Source: JAIBBV01 sp044347745
GTDB taxonomy: Bacteria; Bdellovibrionota_C; UBA2361; JAFLCA01
DNA: 64,000 nt
Assembly (NCBI GenBank): GCA_044347745.1
Contig: JBIKUD010000010.1
Span: 1 to 64,000 of the forward strand
Reading direction: 5' to 3'
The notes under the pieces: generated by a model
Seen by the model: the letters and a program-made list of their open reading frames with translations, nothing else
Databases searched by the model: none
What the model was told of the DNA's origin: nothing
Part shown: positions 27,783-35,424 of the stretch, in pieces
Numbering within the stretch: the first letter of the stretch is position 1
How the letters are laid out: each line of letters starts with the position of its first letter
Made by a program: the position numbers and the translations under genes

Positions 27783-27888
27783 TATAATCTTAGGCCGAGT
27801 TCTAAAGCACTCGATAGGTCACTCTAGCGCATGCAAGGTGTATGTGCGTTTAAGTGTCACCACTTAAACACTTGCTTTAAATTGCAAG
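27783..27888 (+). promoter_or_regulatory. Promoter element and two leader hairpins before a 54-residue gene
   Basis: TATAAT occurs at 27783-27788, although no good -35 hexamer is spaced 16-18 bp from it. Downstream, GTTTAAGTG (27848-27856) and CACTTAAAC (27861-27869) form a perfect 9-bp inverted repeat with loop TCAC, and CTTGC/GCAAG (27871-27888) a second, weaker one. They lie in the expected leader of the small gene at 27917. Confidence 0.45.
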
Positions 27889-27916
27889 CATTTTAGAAAG
27901 TGACAAGGAGTGTTGT

Positions 27917-28081
27917 ATGAGCCCAGATTCAATCCGCGCGTCCCAAGCAATTACTGCTTCGCAGCCAAAACCGGAACCAAAGCCCAAAGAAGAAGAGAGA
28001 CAGGTAAGTGCACCCGAAACTAAAGCCGTGCAAGAAGAGGCAAGAAACGCACAGGGCGTTTCAACAATTGCAGAAGCATAG
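27917..28081 (+). CDS. 54-residue Pro/Lys/Glu-rich small protein
   Basis: The frame encodes 54 residues, beginning MSPDSIRASQAITASQ, then a PKPEPKPKEEE linker-like stretch and ending GVSTIAEA. It is hydrophilic, has no cysteine and is probably disordered. A strong ribosome-binding site AAGGAG ends six bases before the ATG, hairpins lie in the leader, and a strong terminator begins five bases after the stop. This tight packaging makes it a real transcription unit despite its size. No family was recognised. An alternative reading is a processed or dual-function small RNA. Confidence 0.65.
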   Translation: MSPDSIRASQAITASQPKPEPKPKEEERQVSAPETKAVQEEARNAQGVSTIAEA

Positions 28082-28086
28082 AGAGT

Positions 28087-28121
28087 AACACTTTGGGGCC
28101 TCTTGGGCCCCAAAGTGTTTT
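28087..28121 (+). terminator. Rho-independent terminator of the 54-residue gene
   Basis: AACACTTTGGGGCC (28087-28100) pairs perfectly with 28106-28119 around loop TCTTG, followed by a short T run. The 14-bp GC-rich stem is strong. Confidence 0.85.
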
Positions 28122-28139
28122 ATGCACCCGAAGCTAAGG

Positions 28140-28174
28140 GCCTCGTCTGAACGCATTTTGCCGACGAACAGAAA
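28140..28174 (+). repeat. 35-bp dispersed repeat, first copy
   Basis: This stretch, containing CGTCTGAACGCATTTTG and GAACAGAAA, recurs at 29845-29879 in the same orientation with three mismatches, and its core recurs inverted at 29803-29824. The copies lie on either side of the SUFU-like gene. Confidence 0.7.
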
Positions 28175-28416
28175 CTTTAAAGAGCTGAGTTTTGCTCAAA
28201 ACTTTGCCAAAACTGACTTTTTCACGGCGAACAAATGCCTTAATTGATTACCTCCGCTCGTGGATCTTATTGAGGCTTTGCGCTAAACTCCGACGTCTCC
28301 AAATCAGTTGGGGATTGAACTAAAACTTGCGTTTGATTTGCCTGAAGTTTGCCCATGCGATCTTTGAGCAGACCGAATGCATGACAAAAGAACAGGGTTT
28401 AGCGTAGCTCGCTACA

Positions 28417-29799
28417 ATGCAAGATCAACCGCAACCACCAACAGCAAACGACAACCAGCCCAACGCGGCGGAAACTTCGCGTAACCCAAACACCTCAACC
28501 ACTCGCACCAATAGCTTAGCTCCCCGCTTAAAAACAAATCCGCTCGATTTGTGGAACCAACTTAGCCAAGATTTGCGTCAGTCCATTCAGACTGAGGTAG
28601 CTGAAGTAACTGTTGGATTTCTCGCCAAAGATGTGTGCGTGTATTATGAAGGGTTTGGACTTCTCATTCCTCACATTGAGTCACAACAGCGAGTCCGGAT
28701 TCAAGAGAACCAGGTCTTTGTGCAGACCGAGACCTTTCGCACTTTACGATTTGAAAAGTGCGGAGAACTAGTTGCCTATCACCGTGAAAAATTTGGGTCT
28801 ATTGTTGAATTAAAAGATCTTATCGAACCCACACTGAAACGCCTGCACGCCTCCCCTTTTAGCGATAGAGACCTGAGGCAAGTGCTCCGTGGGCTGTTTC
28901 AGGCGCTTCGTATAGAAGTGGTAAGCCACGGAGCAAGTAGGTTGCTGCCGCGCCTTGGCGATTTTTTTGCGCTACATAATAGACAAGGCACCTCGGTTAT
29001 CGACTGGTTTGCCGGTGCAGATATCTTTATTCGTTCCGCCTACCGTCAGACACTTTTTGTAGAGCCAACCCGCTTATCGGCTAGACCAATTTTACAGTCT
29101 TCCTGGGAACTGCTTGAAGCCGCCTACGGCCCACCTGCCTGCACCCTCGAGCTTGACCTGCTTGAACAGCTTACTGAACTGGGATACGACGCCGAGGCGC
29201 TACAAACAGGCCTCGCCGATAAGGACCGAAAGATTCCGGTTGGCGTCTATTTGCGCCTCGAAGCCCCTCAAGCGCTTATTTATTGTACCGATGGCCTGCG
29301 TCGCTTAGCTGCTCAAGCAGGTGCTATTCGCTCTGGCTCTGAGCTGGTGTTCCAACTTGCACTCGCAAACCAGGACCATGATGGCGTAGTTCCTGATTGG
29401 CCGTTACGCGCATTAGCTTTGGGGTGGATTCTTATTCAAACCACCAAATCAAAGTCCATTAAAGTTGGCGCCGCTATTGCCTGCGACCAACCACTTATTC
29501 CAAATGGCGATTCCGAACTTCACTGTGTGCTTGCCACCCAATTTGCGGCTGTAAAAACAGAACAGCTAAGCGCCGATGGCGCGTTTTCGTACGTTAATTT
29601 AATCGGGATTTGCCGCAACGAAGCCGAAGTTGCAGCCCTCCATTCTGTAGATCATCTGTTTAAACTTCTTGAGTATAAAGAGCTGGATCAGTGCACAAAA
29701 CCAAACCGCTCATCTATTGTGGCTCGAACATATTTTGAACTGCCTGTAAAAGACTGCGGACAAAACGGGGCCTGTACAGCTCCCAAATCTGAGCCCTAA
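28417..29799 (+). CDS. Protein with probable C-terminal SUFU-like domain
   Basis: The product has 460 residues. The first 40 are a Gln/Asn/Pro/Thr-rich disordered start. Residues about 45-220 were not recognised. From about residue 235 the sequence resembles the suppressor-of-fused (SUFU) domain: ELVFQLAL, VVPDWPLRALALGWILI, KVGAAIACDQPLI, a LHCVLATQF strand, FSYVNLIGICRNEAEVAAL and the final HLFKLLEYK. Bacterial SUFU-like proteins occur in immunity and polymorphic-toxin settings; no toxin gene lies next to this one. No ribosome-binding site precedes the ATG, and a nine-codon frame (28381-28407) ends ten bases before it. Dispersed repeats flank the gene. Confidence 0.5.
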   Translation: MQDQPQPPTANDNQPNAAETSRNPNTSTTRTNSLAPRLKTNPLDLWNQLSQDLRQSIQTEVAEVTVGFLAKDVCVYYEGFGLLIPHIESQQRVRIQENQVFVQTETFRTLRFEKCGELVAYHREKFGSIVELKDLIEPTLKRLHASPFSDRDLRQVLRGLFQALRIEVVSHGASRLLPRLGDFFALHNRQGTSVIDWFAGADIFIRSAYRQTLFVEPTRLSARPILQSSWELLEAAYGPPACTLELDLLEQLTELGYDAEALQTGLADKDRKIPVGVYLRLEAPQALIYCTDGLRRLAAQAGAIRSGSELVFQLALANQDHDGVVPDWPLRALALGWILIQTTKSKSIKVGAAIACDQPLIPNGDSELHCVLATQFAAVKTEQLSADGAFSYVNLIGICRNEAEVAALHSVDHLFKLLEYKELDQCTKPNRSSIVARTYFELPVKDCGQNGACTAPKSEP

Positions 29800-29802
29800 C
29801 CA

Positions 29803-29879
29803 GTTCTCCGTCAAAATGCGTTCATACTTTGTGCCGAGCCTCGCGCCTCGTCTGAACGCATTTTGATGGCGAACAGAAA
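29803..29879. repeat. Inverted pair of dispersed repeats after the SUFU-like gene
   Basis: GTTCTCCGTCAAAATGCGTT (from 29803) is a near-complement of the 35-bp repeat copy at 29845-29879, giving an inverted repeat of about 22 bp with two mismatches just after the stop codon. It could act as an mRNA-stabilising or terminator hairpin. Confidence 0.65.
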
Positions 29880-30117
29880 ATCGAGGCACCCGTGTTAATA
29901 ATGCGCCTTTTGCAAAATTGAACTAACGCGCCTGCCGGGAAAAACCGCAATACGCAGTGCGTTTGAAGGCCCAGCGCCAAAAGCAGTCCGTAATTCCAAT
30001 AAGTTACAAAAATTGAGACTTCTACGCCCTTTAGTCACCCCTTAAGTGGGAGGCCTGATTGGTCGATAGTGTTAATTGGGTATTTTTATTATTATCTCAG
30101 TAAATTAGCTCCTTCAT
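29880..30117 (+). other. Intergenic region before the degenerate-receiver gene
   Basis: No gene is supported. The last 60 bases are AT-rich (GGGTATTTTTATTATTATC and following) and may hold the promoter of the next gene, but no clear hexamer pair was found. Confidence 0.4.
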
Positions 30118-30858
30118 ATGAGCTCTCCAGGCTTTCAAAAGTACGATGCCATTCTGGTTGATCCAGATATTCAGTCGCGCATGCGCCTCAAGCAAGCCAC
30201 AACTGCTGTTACCAATTTTGGCAAAGTACACCAGCTAAGCGAGCTTCGCGAAGCCCAGCAAAAACTAAGTGGTTCTGAAAAAGCCGACGTCGTGTTTATT
30301 TCAAGAAAACACGAAATGGAGGGAATTCTCAATTTTATTAAGCTAGCTAAAGGGCTGCCTCAAGGCCAAGATGCAGCCTATATATTAGTACTAGGCGCAA
30401 AAGACCAAGACACTTCTACGGTTGCCTCAAGCGTAATGTCTGGCTTCGATGGGTTTCTCTTCGAGCCCTACTCAGTCGACAATCTTTTAGAAATAACCCA
30501 AATTTCTGCGCGGGTAAAAAGAGAACGCTCAAAAGCTCGAGAAGAAGCAGCCATGAAAATGCTGATGACCGATCTCATGAACCAGATCGATTTATTAGCC
30601 TACTTACGCAGCTGCAAAAGCGACCCTGGGCGAGTGCTTAAGAAATTTAAAGAAACCACCACGGTGCTGAGAACACTCAGCCCCGAATCGTTTGATTTAT
30701 ATCAAACCGTGGCCATAGACATGTTTGAAAATGCCCCTTTGCCGACAAAAGTGTTCCAAAAAAGAGCCTACGGCGGCTCAAGTTCTCGGGTCAAAAAGAA
30801 AATGGAAGACAAACTTATTGCCGACCTTGAAAAGAGCTCTCAAGAGGCAAAAACCTAG
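30118..30858 (+). CDS. Degenerate receiver-domain protein
   Basis: The product has 246 residues. Residues about 8-130 follow a CheY-like fold: AILVDPDIQSRMRLKQ gives the first strand with an acidic pair, DVVFISRKHEMEG the third strand, ILVLGAKD the fourth, and GFDGFLFEPYSVDNLLE the fifth. The phosphoacceptor Asp is missing (Ser in DVVFIS) and the conserved Lys of the KP motif is Glu (FEP). It is thus a pseudo-receiver. The C-terminal half is helical and basic, with no known output domain. It lies 63 bp before prmA on the same strand. The ribosome-binding site is weak. Confidence 0.6.
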   Translation: MSSPGFQKYDAILVDPDIQSRMRLKQATTAVTNFGKVHQLSELREAQQKLSGSEKADVVFISRKHEMEGILNFIKLAKGLPQGQDAAYILVLGAKDQDTSTVASSVMSGFDGFLFEPYSVDNLLEITQISARVKRERSKAREEAAMKMLMTDLMNQIDLLAYLRSCKSDPGRVLKKFKETTTVLRTLSPESFDLYQTVAIDMFENAPLPTKVFQKRAYGGSSSRVKKKMEDKLIADLEKSSQEAKT

Positions 30859-30921
30859 CAGCCAGCCCGCTTTATTTGCCGTTTCCCTTCTCACCTACAA
30901 ACAAGTTACTATGGTGAGCCT

Positions 30922-31764
30922 ATGGCAAAAAACGAGACCTGGTGGCAGCTTGTACTTACTGCCCCTGAACTAGAACAAAACTCGGCCCAACTCTTTGACC
31001 TTGGTTTTCAAGGCATTGTCGTGCAAAGCGCTCACAAAGTGACCTCGTATATAAGCATCAGCGCAGCCGATTTGCCACAACTTCAATCTGCGCTCACCCA
31101 CCTTCAAATTGAATGCGAAAGCAGTCAACAAATTAAAGAGCAGAACTGGAACCTAAGCTGCCCAGCATTGTGGGAAAAATTACAAATTGGAAAATTTTCT
31201 ATTCTGCCCGTTGAAACCACATTAGAAGCCCCTACTCCACAGCCCTTTCAAATTGCAGTTATTCCAGGCACTGGTTTTGGCACCGGTCATCATCCCTCTA
31301 CCGCAGCAGCATTAACGCTGATGCAACATGCAAAGCTTTTAGCAGAACCACCCGCCACCATTTTGGACCTGGGCACCGGAAGCGGCATTTTATCCATAGC
31401 CGCCGCTCAGCTATTTAGGCAGCCCATTTTGGCAATAGATAACGACCCCGCAGCTCTCGACAACGCGCGAGACAATATTGAAATGAATGCAGCGAGTAAT
31501 ATTGATTTGCAGCTACAAGAAGCATCGGCACTTTCAGGCTCTTTCAACTTGATACTCGCAAATATCTATGCTGAACTACTTTTAGATTTGATGCCGGTGC
31601 TTCAGCGTGTGAGCAAGCCTAAGACTTGGCTCATTTGTGCTGGCATTCTTGATTATTTAGCGCCCCAAGTTATTTCTGCCTATGAAGTAGCCGGGTGGGA
31701 ACTTATAGAATCTGCACATCAGGGGGAATGGGTTGCACTTTTGTGGAAACGCACACCACAATAG
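30922..31764 (+). CDS. prmA: Ribosomal protein L11 methyltransferase
   Basis: This 280-residue SAM-dependent enzyme trimethylates L11. The N-terminal region of about 100 residues is the substrate-recognition domain. The catalytic domain shows GTGFGTGHHPSTAAAL, the SAM-binding ILDLGTGSGILSIAAA and NLILANIYAELLLDL, the NxxxxxL motif of PrmA. Length and motif order are normal. A cluster of palindromes follows directly after the stop codon. Confidence 0.94.
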   Translation: MAKNETWWQLVLTAPELEQNSAQLFDLGFQGIVVQSAHKVTSYISISAADLPQLQSALTHLQIECESSQQIKEQNWNLSCPALWEKLQIGKFSILPVETTLEAPTPQPFQIAVIPGTGFGTGHHPSTAAALTLMQHAKLLAEPPATILDLGTGSGILSIAAAQLFRQPILAIDNDPAALDNARDNIEMNAASNIDLQLQEASALSGSFNLILANIYAELLLDLMPVLQRVSKPKTWLICAGILDYLAPQVISAYEVAGWELIESAHQGEWVALLWKRTPQ

Positions 31765-31988
31765 TCTAGAAGACATCTCATAATTCGTATATTTGAGATG
31801 CGTTCTAGAAACCATCTCATAGTTGGTAAATTTGAGATGGTTTCTAGGCGCGCCAAGGATGGCGTGCTCGGCGACCGAGCTTGTGAGGAAGCCGGTGCGA
31901 CGCAAGGACGGGGCTTTTATGGGGTCCCCGTCCGAGCTTGGAGCACTCTCATAAATGCCAAGGATGGCATTTATGAGATGAGTTCTAG
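31765..31988. repeat. Composite palindrome cluster (REP/BIME-like)
   Basis: The whole gap after prmA is built of stem-loops. Unit 1 (31765-31809) has 16-base arms with two mismatches; unit 2 (31805-31847) has perfect 15-bp arms, CTAGAAACCATCTCA and its complement. Then come GCTCGG/CCGAGC, GGACGGGG/CCCCGTCC, and CTCATAAATGCCA paired with 31965-31977 around AGGA. The cluster ends in a near-copy of the right arm of unit 2 (TGAGATGAGTTCTAG), so 31805-31988 has terminal inverted repeats. CCAAGGATGGC occurs twice. No gene is present. Confidence 0.8.
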
Positions 31989-32023
31989 TGAATAATTGAA
32001 TTTCGTCTTTTTAAGGAGCGTGT

Positions 32024-33055
32024 ATGAAGGCCGTATTTTTTGAACAGCATGGTGAAATTGATGTGCTTAAATACGCCGATTTACCCGAACCAACGCTAAA
32101 CGTGGGCGAAGTCTTAGTAAAAGTAAAAGCAGTAGCGCTTAACCATCTCGATATTTGGGTGCGTCGTGGCTGGAAAGGCCTCAATCTTGAAATGCCCCAC
32201 ATTACCGGAAGTGATATTGCGGGTGAAATTGTCAAAGCAAACACCCCCCATTCACAATGGTCGCCTGGTACCCCAGTGATGATTAACCCTGGCGTAATTA
32301 CGGCAGAAGATGAATGGACCCGCTCTGGCGAAGCCAGTGTCAGCCCGCATTACAAAATTTTGGGCGAACAGCTTCGCGGCGGCATGGCCGAATATGTGTG
32401 TGTACCAGCAGCAAACGTGTTCAAAATTCCTGAAGGCATAAAATATGAGGAAGCCTGCGCCCCATTGCTGGTGGGAACCACCGTATGGCGCATGCTCTTT
32501 AAACAAGCAAATTTGCGCGCGGGGCACAGTGTGTTGGTGGTAGGAGCTGGCGGTGGGGTGAACTCGCTGGCCATTCAAATATGTAAGGCCGCCGGAGCCA
32601 CGGTGTATGCCTTAGCTGGCACCAAAGAAAAAGCAAAAAAAGCAGCCGAGCTTGGAGCCACTGAAGTAATTAATTATGCCGAGAAAACAAACTGGGCCGC
32701 TGAGTTATTGAAACTAACCAAAGGCCGAGGAGTAGATATCGTTATTGATAACGTCGGCGCCCGAACCATGGGACAAAGCACCCGCGCCGTAGCGCGTGGC
32801 GGCACCATTGTAACGGTAGGCGCAACCAGCGGCTATGAACTGGCCCTTGATGCCCGACTCTTTTTCACCAAACAAATTAAGCTGGTAGGCTCCACCATGG
32901 GTAACGGCCAAGACTTTATAAACGCCCTTGAATTTATGTTTCGTAACGGCATTAAGCCCGTTATTGATCAAATTGCCCCGCTTAAGGATGGCATTAAAAT
33001 GCTTAAACATCTTGAAGAGGGTAAACAGTTTGGCAAAATTGTGTTGGTGCCCTAA
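32024..33055 (+). CDS. Zinc-binding-dehydrogenase family oxidoreductase (MDR), structural zinc site lost
   Basis: The protein has 343 residues of the medium-chain dehydrogenase/quinone-reductase superfamily. The GroES-like start (MKAVFFEQHGEIDVLKYADLP) and the NAD(P)-binding motif VLVVGAGGGVNSLAIQ are clear, and HLEEGKQFGKIVL ends the protein typically. Close relatives carry a four-cysteine structural zinc loop between the conserved NPG and YKILGE; here that stretch has no cysteine. It is presumably a cytoplasmic NADPH-dependent reductase of unknown substrate. AAGGAG lies seven bases before the ATG. It is a single gene, convergent with the glpD-like gene. Confidence 0.85.
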   Translation: MKAVFFEQHGEIDVLKYADLPEPTLNVGEVLVKVKAVALNHLDIWVRRGWKGLNLEMPHITGSDIAGEIVKANTPHSQWSPGTPVMINPGVITAEDEWTRSGEASVSPHYKILGEQLRGGMAEYVCVPAANVFKIPEGIKYEEACAPLLVGTTVWRMLFKQANLRAGHSVLVVGAGGGVNSLAIQICKAAGATVYALAGTKEKAKKAAELGATEVINYAEKTNWAAELLKLTKGRGVDIVIDNVGARTMGQSTRAVARGGTIVTVGATSGYELALDARLFFTKQIKLVGSTMGNGQDFINALEFMFRNGIKPVIDQIAPLKDGIKMLKHLEEGKQFGKIVLVP

Positions 33056-33174
33056 TTAGGCGGGCAGCCAATTTTTTGATCGGGGCCAGGTGCTGATAAA
33101 ACGCAGGCCGGGTCAAAGTCAGAGTGCGGGTTGACGGAGTGCGGTTCAAAAGAGAAGTAAGGCAGTTCTAGCCC

Positions 33175-34827
33175 CTACTTTTTCAACGACGATTGGATTT
33201 GTACAATACGTTCCCTATAACGACTTGCTTCTTCATCAAAAGGGTATTGGGGCCGGAGTTCTTGAAATATTGATTTCAGTTCGGGCAACACATCGAGCCC
33301 AGCGCCTGGCAGCAGCTCTAGTTCAAGCCGACGCCGCAGCACGTCTTCGATTGTTTCGGCTTGCTCCGCTTGTAGCGCAAATTCAATTTCGCCGCGAATA
33401 CTAAAAGGGCCGATTGGTTTTAGGAGTTCGGGCTTATCGAGAAAATATTTACAGAGCCCCCCGTAACGCGACAGCACGGAGTCAATAAGCGCATCGGACA
33501 ATTTATGTGCGTGAGCGGCATTTCTAAACTTTTCCGCAATTTCTTGGTTTTGAGTGGCCCCCGGAAAAGGCCGTTTTTCTACGCCTGCTATTGTTTTTGA
33601 AACTGAAGTTAATTCGCATACCTGCTGTAAGCCTTGCTGCACGGTGCTCATGGCGGTGGTGAACTTACCTCCGAGCAACGATAGCACTCCTCCGGAAAAT
33701 GACCAAACGGGTTTACGTGAAATATCGGATGTTGAGTGGGCTCGGGAATCGGAAACAAGTGTGCGTAATCCGGCAAAGCCGTAGTACAAACTTTCTCGAT
33801 TGAGGCCCGCTGCCGGAATATCTTTTTGTAACCTGGCTAAAAGTTCTTCAACTTCTTGCTGGCTTGGTTGTGGATCCCAGCTTGGCTCGGCCACGGCAGC
33901 TTCGGTGGTTCCCACCATGGTGCCTCCGGGATGCGGCCACACAAAATAAAATCGCCCTCTCCCGCCTAAGGGCAAAAACAGTGCTGGCCCATGCCAGGGC
34001 CGCGCAAACAAAAGATGCGCGCCGCGACTGTAGGTAACGTGCTGGTTTAACTTGGCTCCGGGCAATCGGCCTAATTGTGCAACCCACGGACCAGAACAAT
34101 TAACCACAATTCCGGCAGCTATTTCATACTTAGAATTTGTAAGAGTATCAGTAAATCCAACTACTACCCTGCGCCCTGTTTGATGGTGTAAAGAATCAAC
34201 GCGCGCATAGTTTAAGGTCAGTGCTCCTTCCTGCCGCGCCGCGATAATATTTTCTTGCACAAGTCGAGTGTCGCGCATGATGCCATCAAAATAGACTAAG
34301 CCGCTGTGCGGCTGCTGGCTGGCCCCCTTAAATAACTCCGTATTGAGCTCGGCTGAAGTTGCAGTGTGAGATTTTCTATTTGGTTGGCGCACAAAATAAT
34401 CGTAAAGCCAAAGCCCGATTCGATACTTGGTTCGCTGAAACAAGGAATTGCTAAATTGTGGTAACAAAAATGGGTACGGTTTTACAAGGTGCGGAGCAGT
34501 TTCGAAAAGTGCTTCGCGGCAACGAATGCCTTCAAAAACTTGTGAGAAATCAAAAAGTTCTAAGTACCGAAGTCCGCCATGCGCCATTTTTGAGCTACGG
34601 CTGGATGTGGCCGAGGCGTAATCTTGAGCTTCCAATAAGACGGTGCGAAATCCATTCAGTGCAGCTAGACGGGCAAACGCTGCGCCGTGAATACCTCCAC
34701 CAACTACGAGGATGTCGCAGGCCGGACTACGCTGAAGCGAGCGAATCACTTTTTCTCGCTCTACCCCCAAAAAGCCAAAAGGGGCTGAGGCGTCCTGCCC
34801 GTCTAGATTGGAATATTCACTGTACAA
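33175..34827 (-). CDS. glpD: FAD-dependent glycerol-3-phosphate dehydrogenase
   Basis: This 550-residue membrane-associated flavoenzyme would oxidise glycerol 3-phosphate to dihydroxyacetone phosphate and feed electrons to quinones. The FAD-binding motif DILVVGGGIHGAAFAR lies near residue 40, followed by SSRSSKMAHGGLRYLE, the GlpD signature. GGVLSLLGGKFTTAMST near residue 385 matches the conserved C-terminal flavin contact. The C-terminal 120 residues form the helical cap. The start overlaps the end of the small upstream exported-protein gene by 11 bp. No glycerol kinase or facilitator lies nearby. Confidence 0.9.
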   Translation of the reverse strand: MYSEYSNLDGQDASAPFGFLGVEREKVIRSLQRSPACDILVVGGGIHGAAFARLAALNGFRTVLLEAQDYASATSSRSSKMAHGGLRYLELFDFSQVFEGIRCREALFETAPHLVKPYPFLLPQFSNSLFQRTKYRIGLWLYDYFVRQPNRKSHTATSAELNTELFKGASQQPHSGLVYFDGIMRDTRLVQENIIAARQEGALTLNYARVDSLHHQTGRRVVVGFTDTLTNSKYEIAAGIVVNCSGPWVAQLGRLPGAKLNQHVTYSRGAHLLFARPWHGPALFLPLGGRGRFYFVWPHPGGTMVGTTEAAVAEPSWDPQPSQQEVEELLARLQKDIPAAGLNRESLYYGFAGLRTLVSDSRAHSTSDISRKPVWSFSGGVLSLLGGKFTTAMSTVQQGLQQVCELTSVSKTIAGVEKRPFPGATQNQEIAEKFRNAAHAHKLSDALIDSVLSRYGGLCKYFLDKPELLKPIGPFSIRGEIEFALQAEQAETIEDVLRRRLELELLPGAGLDVLPELKSIFQELRPQYPFDEEASRYRERIVQIQSSLKK

Positions 34828-35152
34828 TCTTTACCTCGAGCACACTGGGGCTAGTTCCTTGAGATTGAATTTTCCACTCACCGGCGGGAACAGAATTAAA
34901 AACGACACTATTGCCGTTAATTTGAGATTTTAAGGGTGCACTTAGGCCATCCACACTTACCAGTTCAAGATCTGCAGATTGGCTTGCATCTTTAAGCCTA
35001 ATTTCAACCCTGGCGGATTTGGCAACTTGCTTTACGGCACGAGTTAACCCAATAGAGTCGAGCACCTTGAGCTCTTCTGCTTGAATTAGGCTAGAGAAAA
35101 AAAATCCAACTCCAAGCGCTAAGGCCAAAGTAGCATATTTTACTTTTTGCAT
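34817..35152 (-). CDS. Small exported hypothetical protein
   Basis: The product has 111 residues. A clear signal peptide (KYATLALALGVGFFFSSLIQA, cleavage after AEA-like QAEE) precedes about 85 residues of predicted beta structure ending LEVKIVQ. No family was recognised. It overlaps the glpD-like gene by 11 bp on the same strand, so it is probably co-expressed; whether it works with GlpD is unknown. It lies 36 bp from copy B of the 178-bp repeat. Confidence 0.65.
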   Translation of the reverse strand: MQKVKYATLALALGVGFFFSSLIQAEELKVLDSIGLTRAVKQVAKSARVEIRLKDASQSADLELVSVDGLSAPLKSQINGNSVVFNSVPAGEWKIQSQGTSPSVLEVKIVQ

Positions 35153-35188
35153 AGGCTTACCCGGAGCAAATAACCAAAGAAATGTATC

Positions 35189-35366
35189 AGAGCGCGTAAC
35201 AAAATGAAGGCTACTGCGCCAAGCGATATATGGCCTGCTACATCGTCAGCCTACGCAAAGAAATCCTCAATGTAGCCCTGCTACGTTTGGGGTTCCTTTG
35301 CTTGCCTTCCTTGTTTCGGCTCATATCTCACTCGTCTCGTAACGCCTACAATTTGTTACGCGCTCT
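35189..35366 (-). repeat. 178-bp MITE-like repeat with terminal inverted repeats, copy B
   Basis: This copy is inverted relative to 461-638. Its ends are intact: AGAGCGCGTAAC at 35189 and GTTACGCGCTCT ending at 35366 are perfect inverted repeats (15 bases with the adjoining AAA/TTT, the left end carrying AAAA). It fills most of the gap between the small exported-protein gene and purD. A frame from 35230 reads through the element to 35400 on the plus strand and is also open in copy A over the shared part, but it overlaps no known gene. Confidence 0.85.
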
Positions 35367-35424
35367 AGGTCGCTTTGTTCGTAGTATAACCAAGAATTAG
35401 AAAGAGCGCACGGCCCAGAATCTT

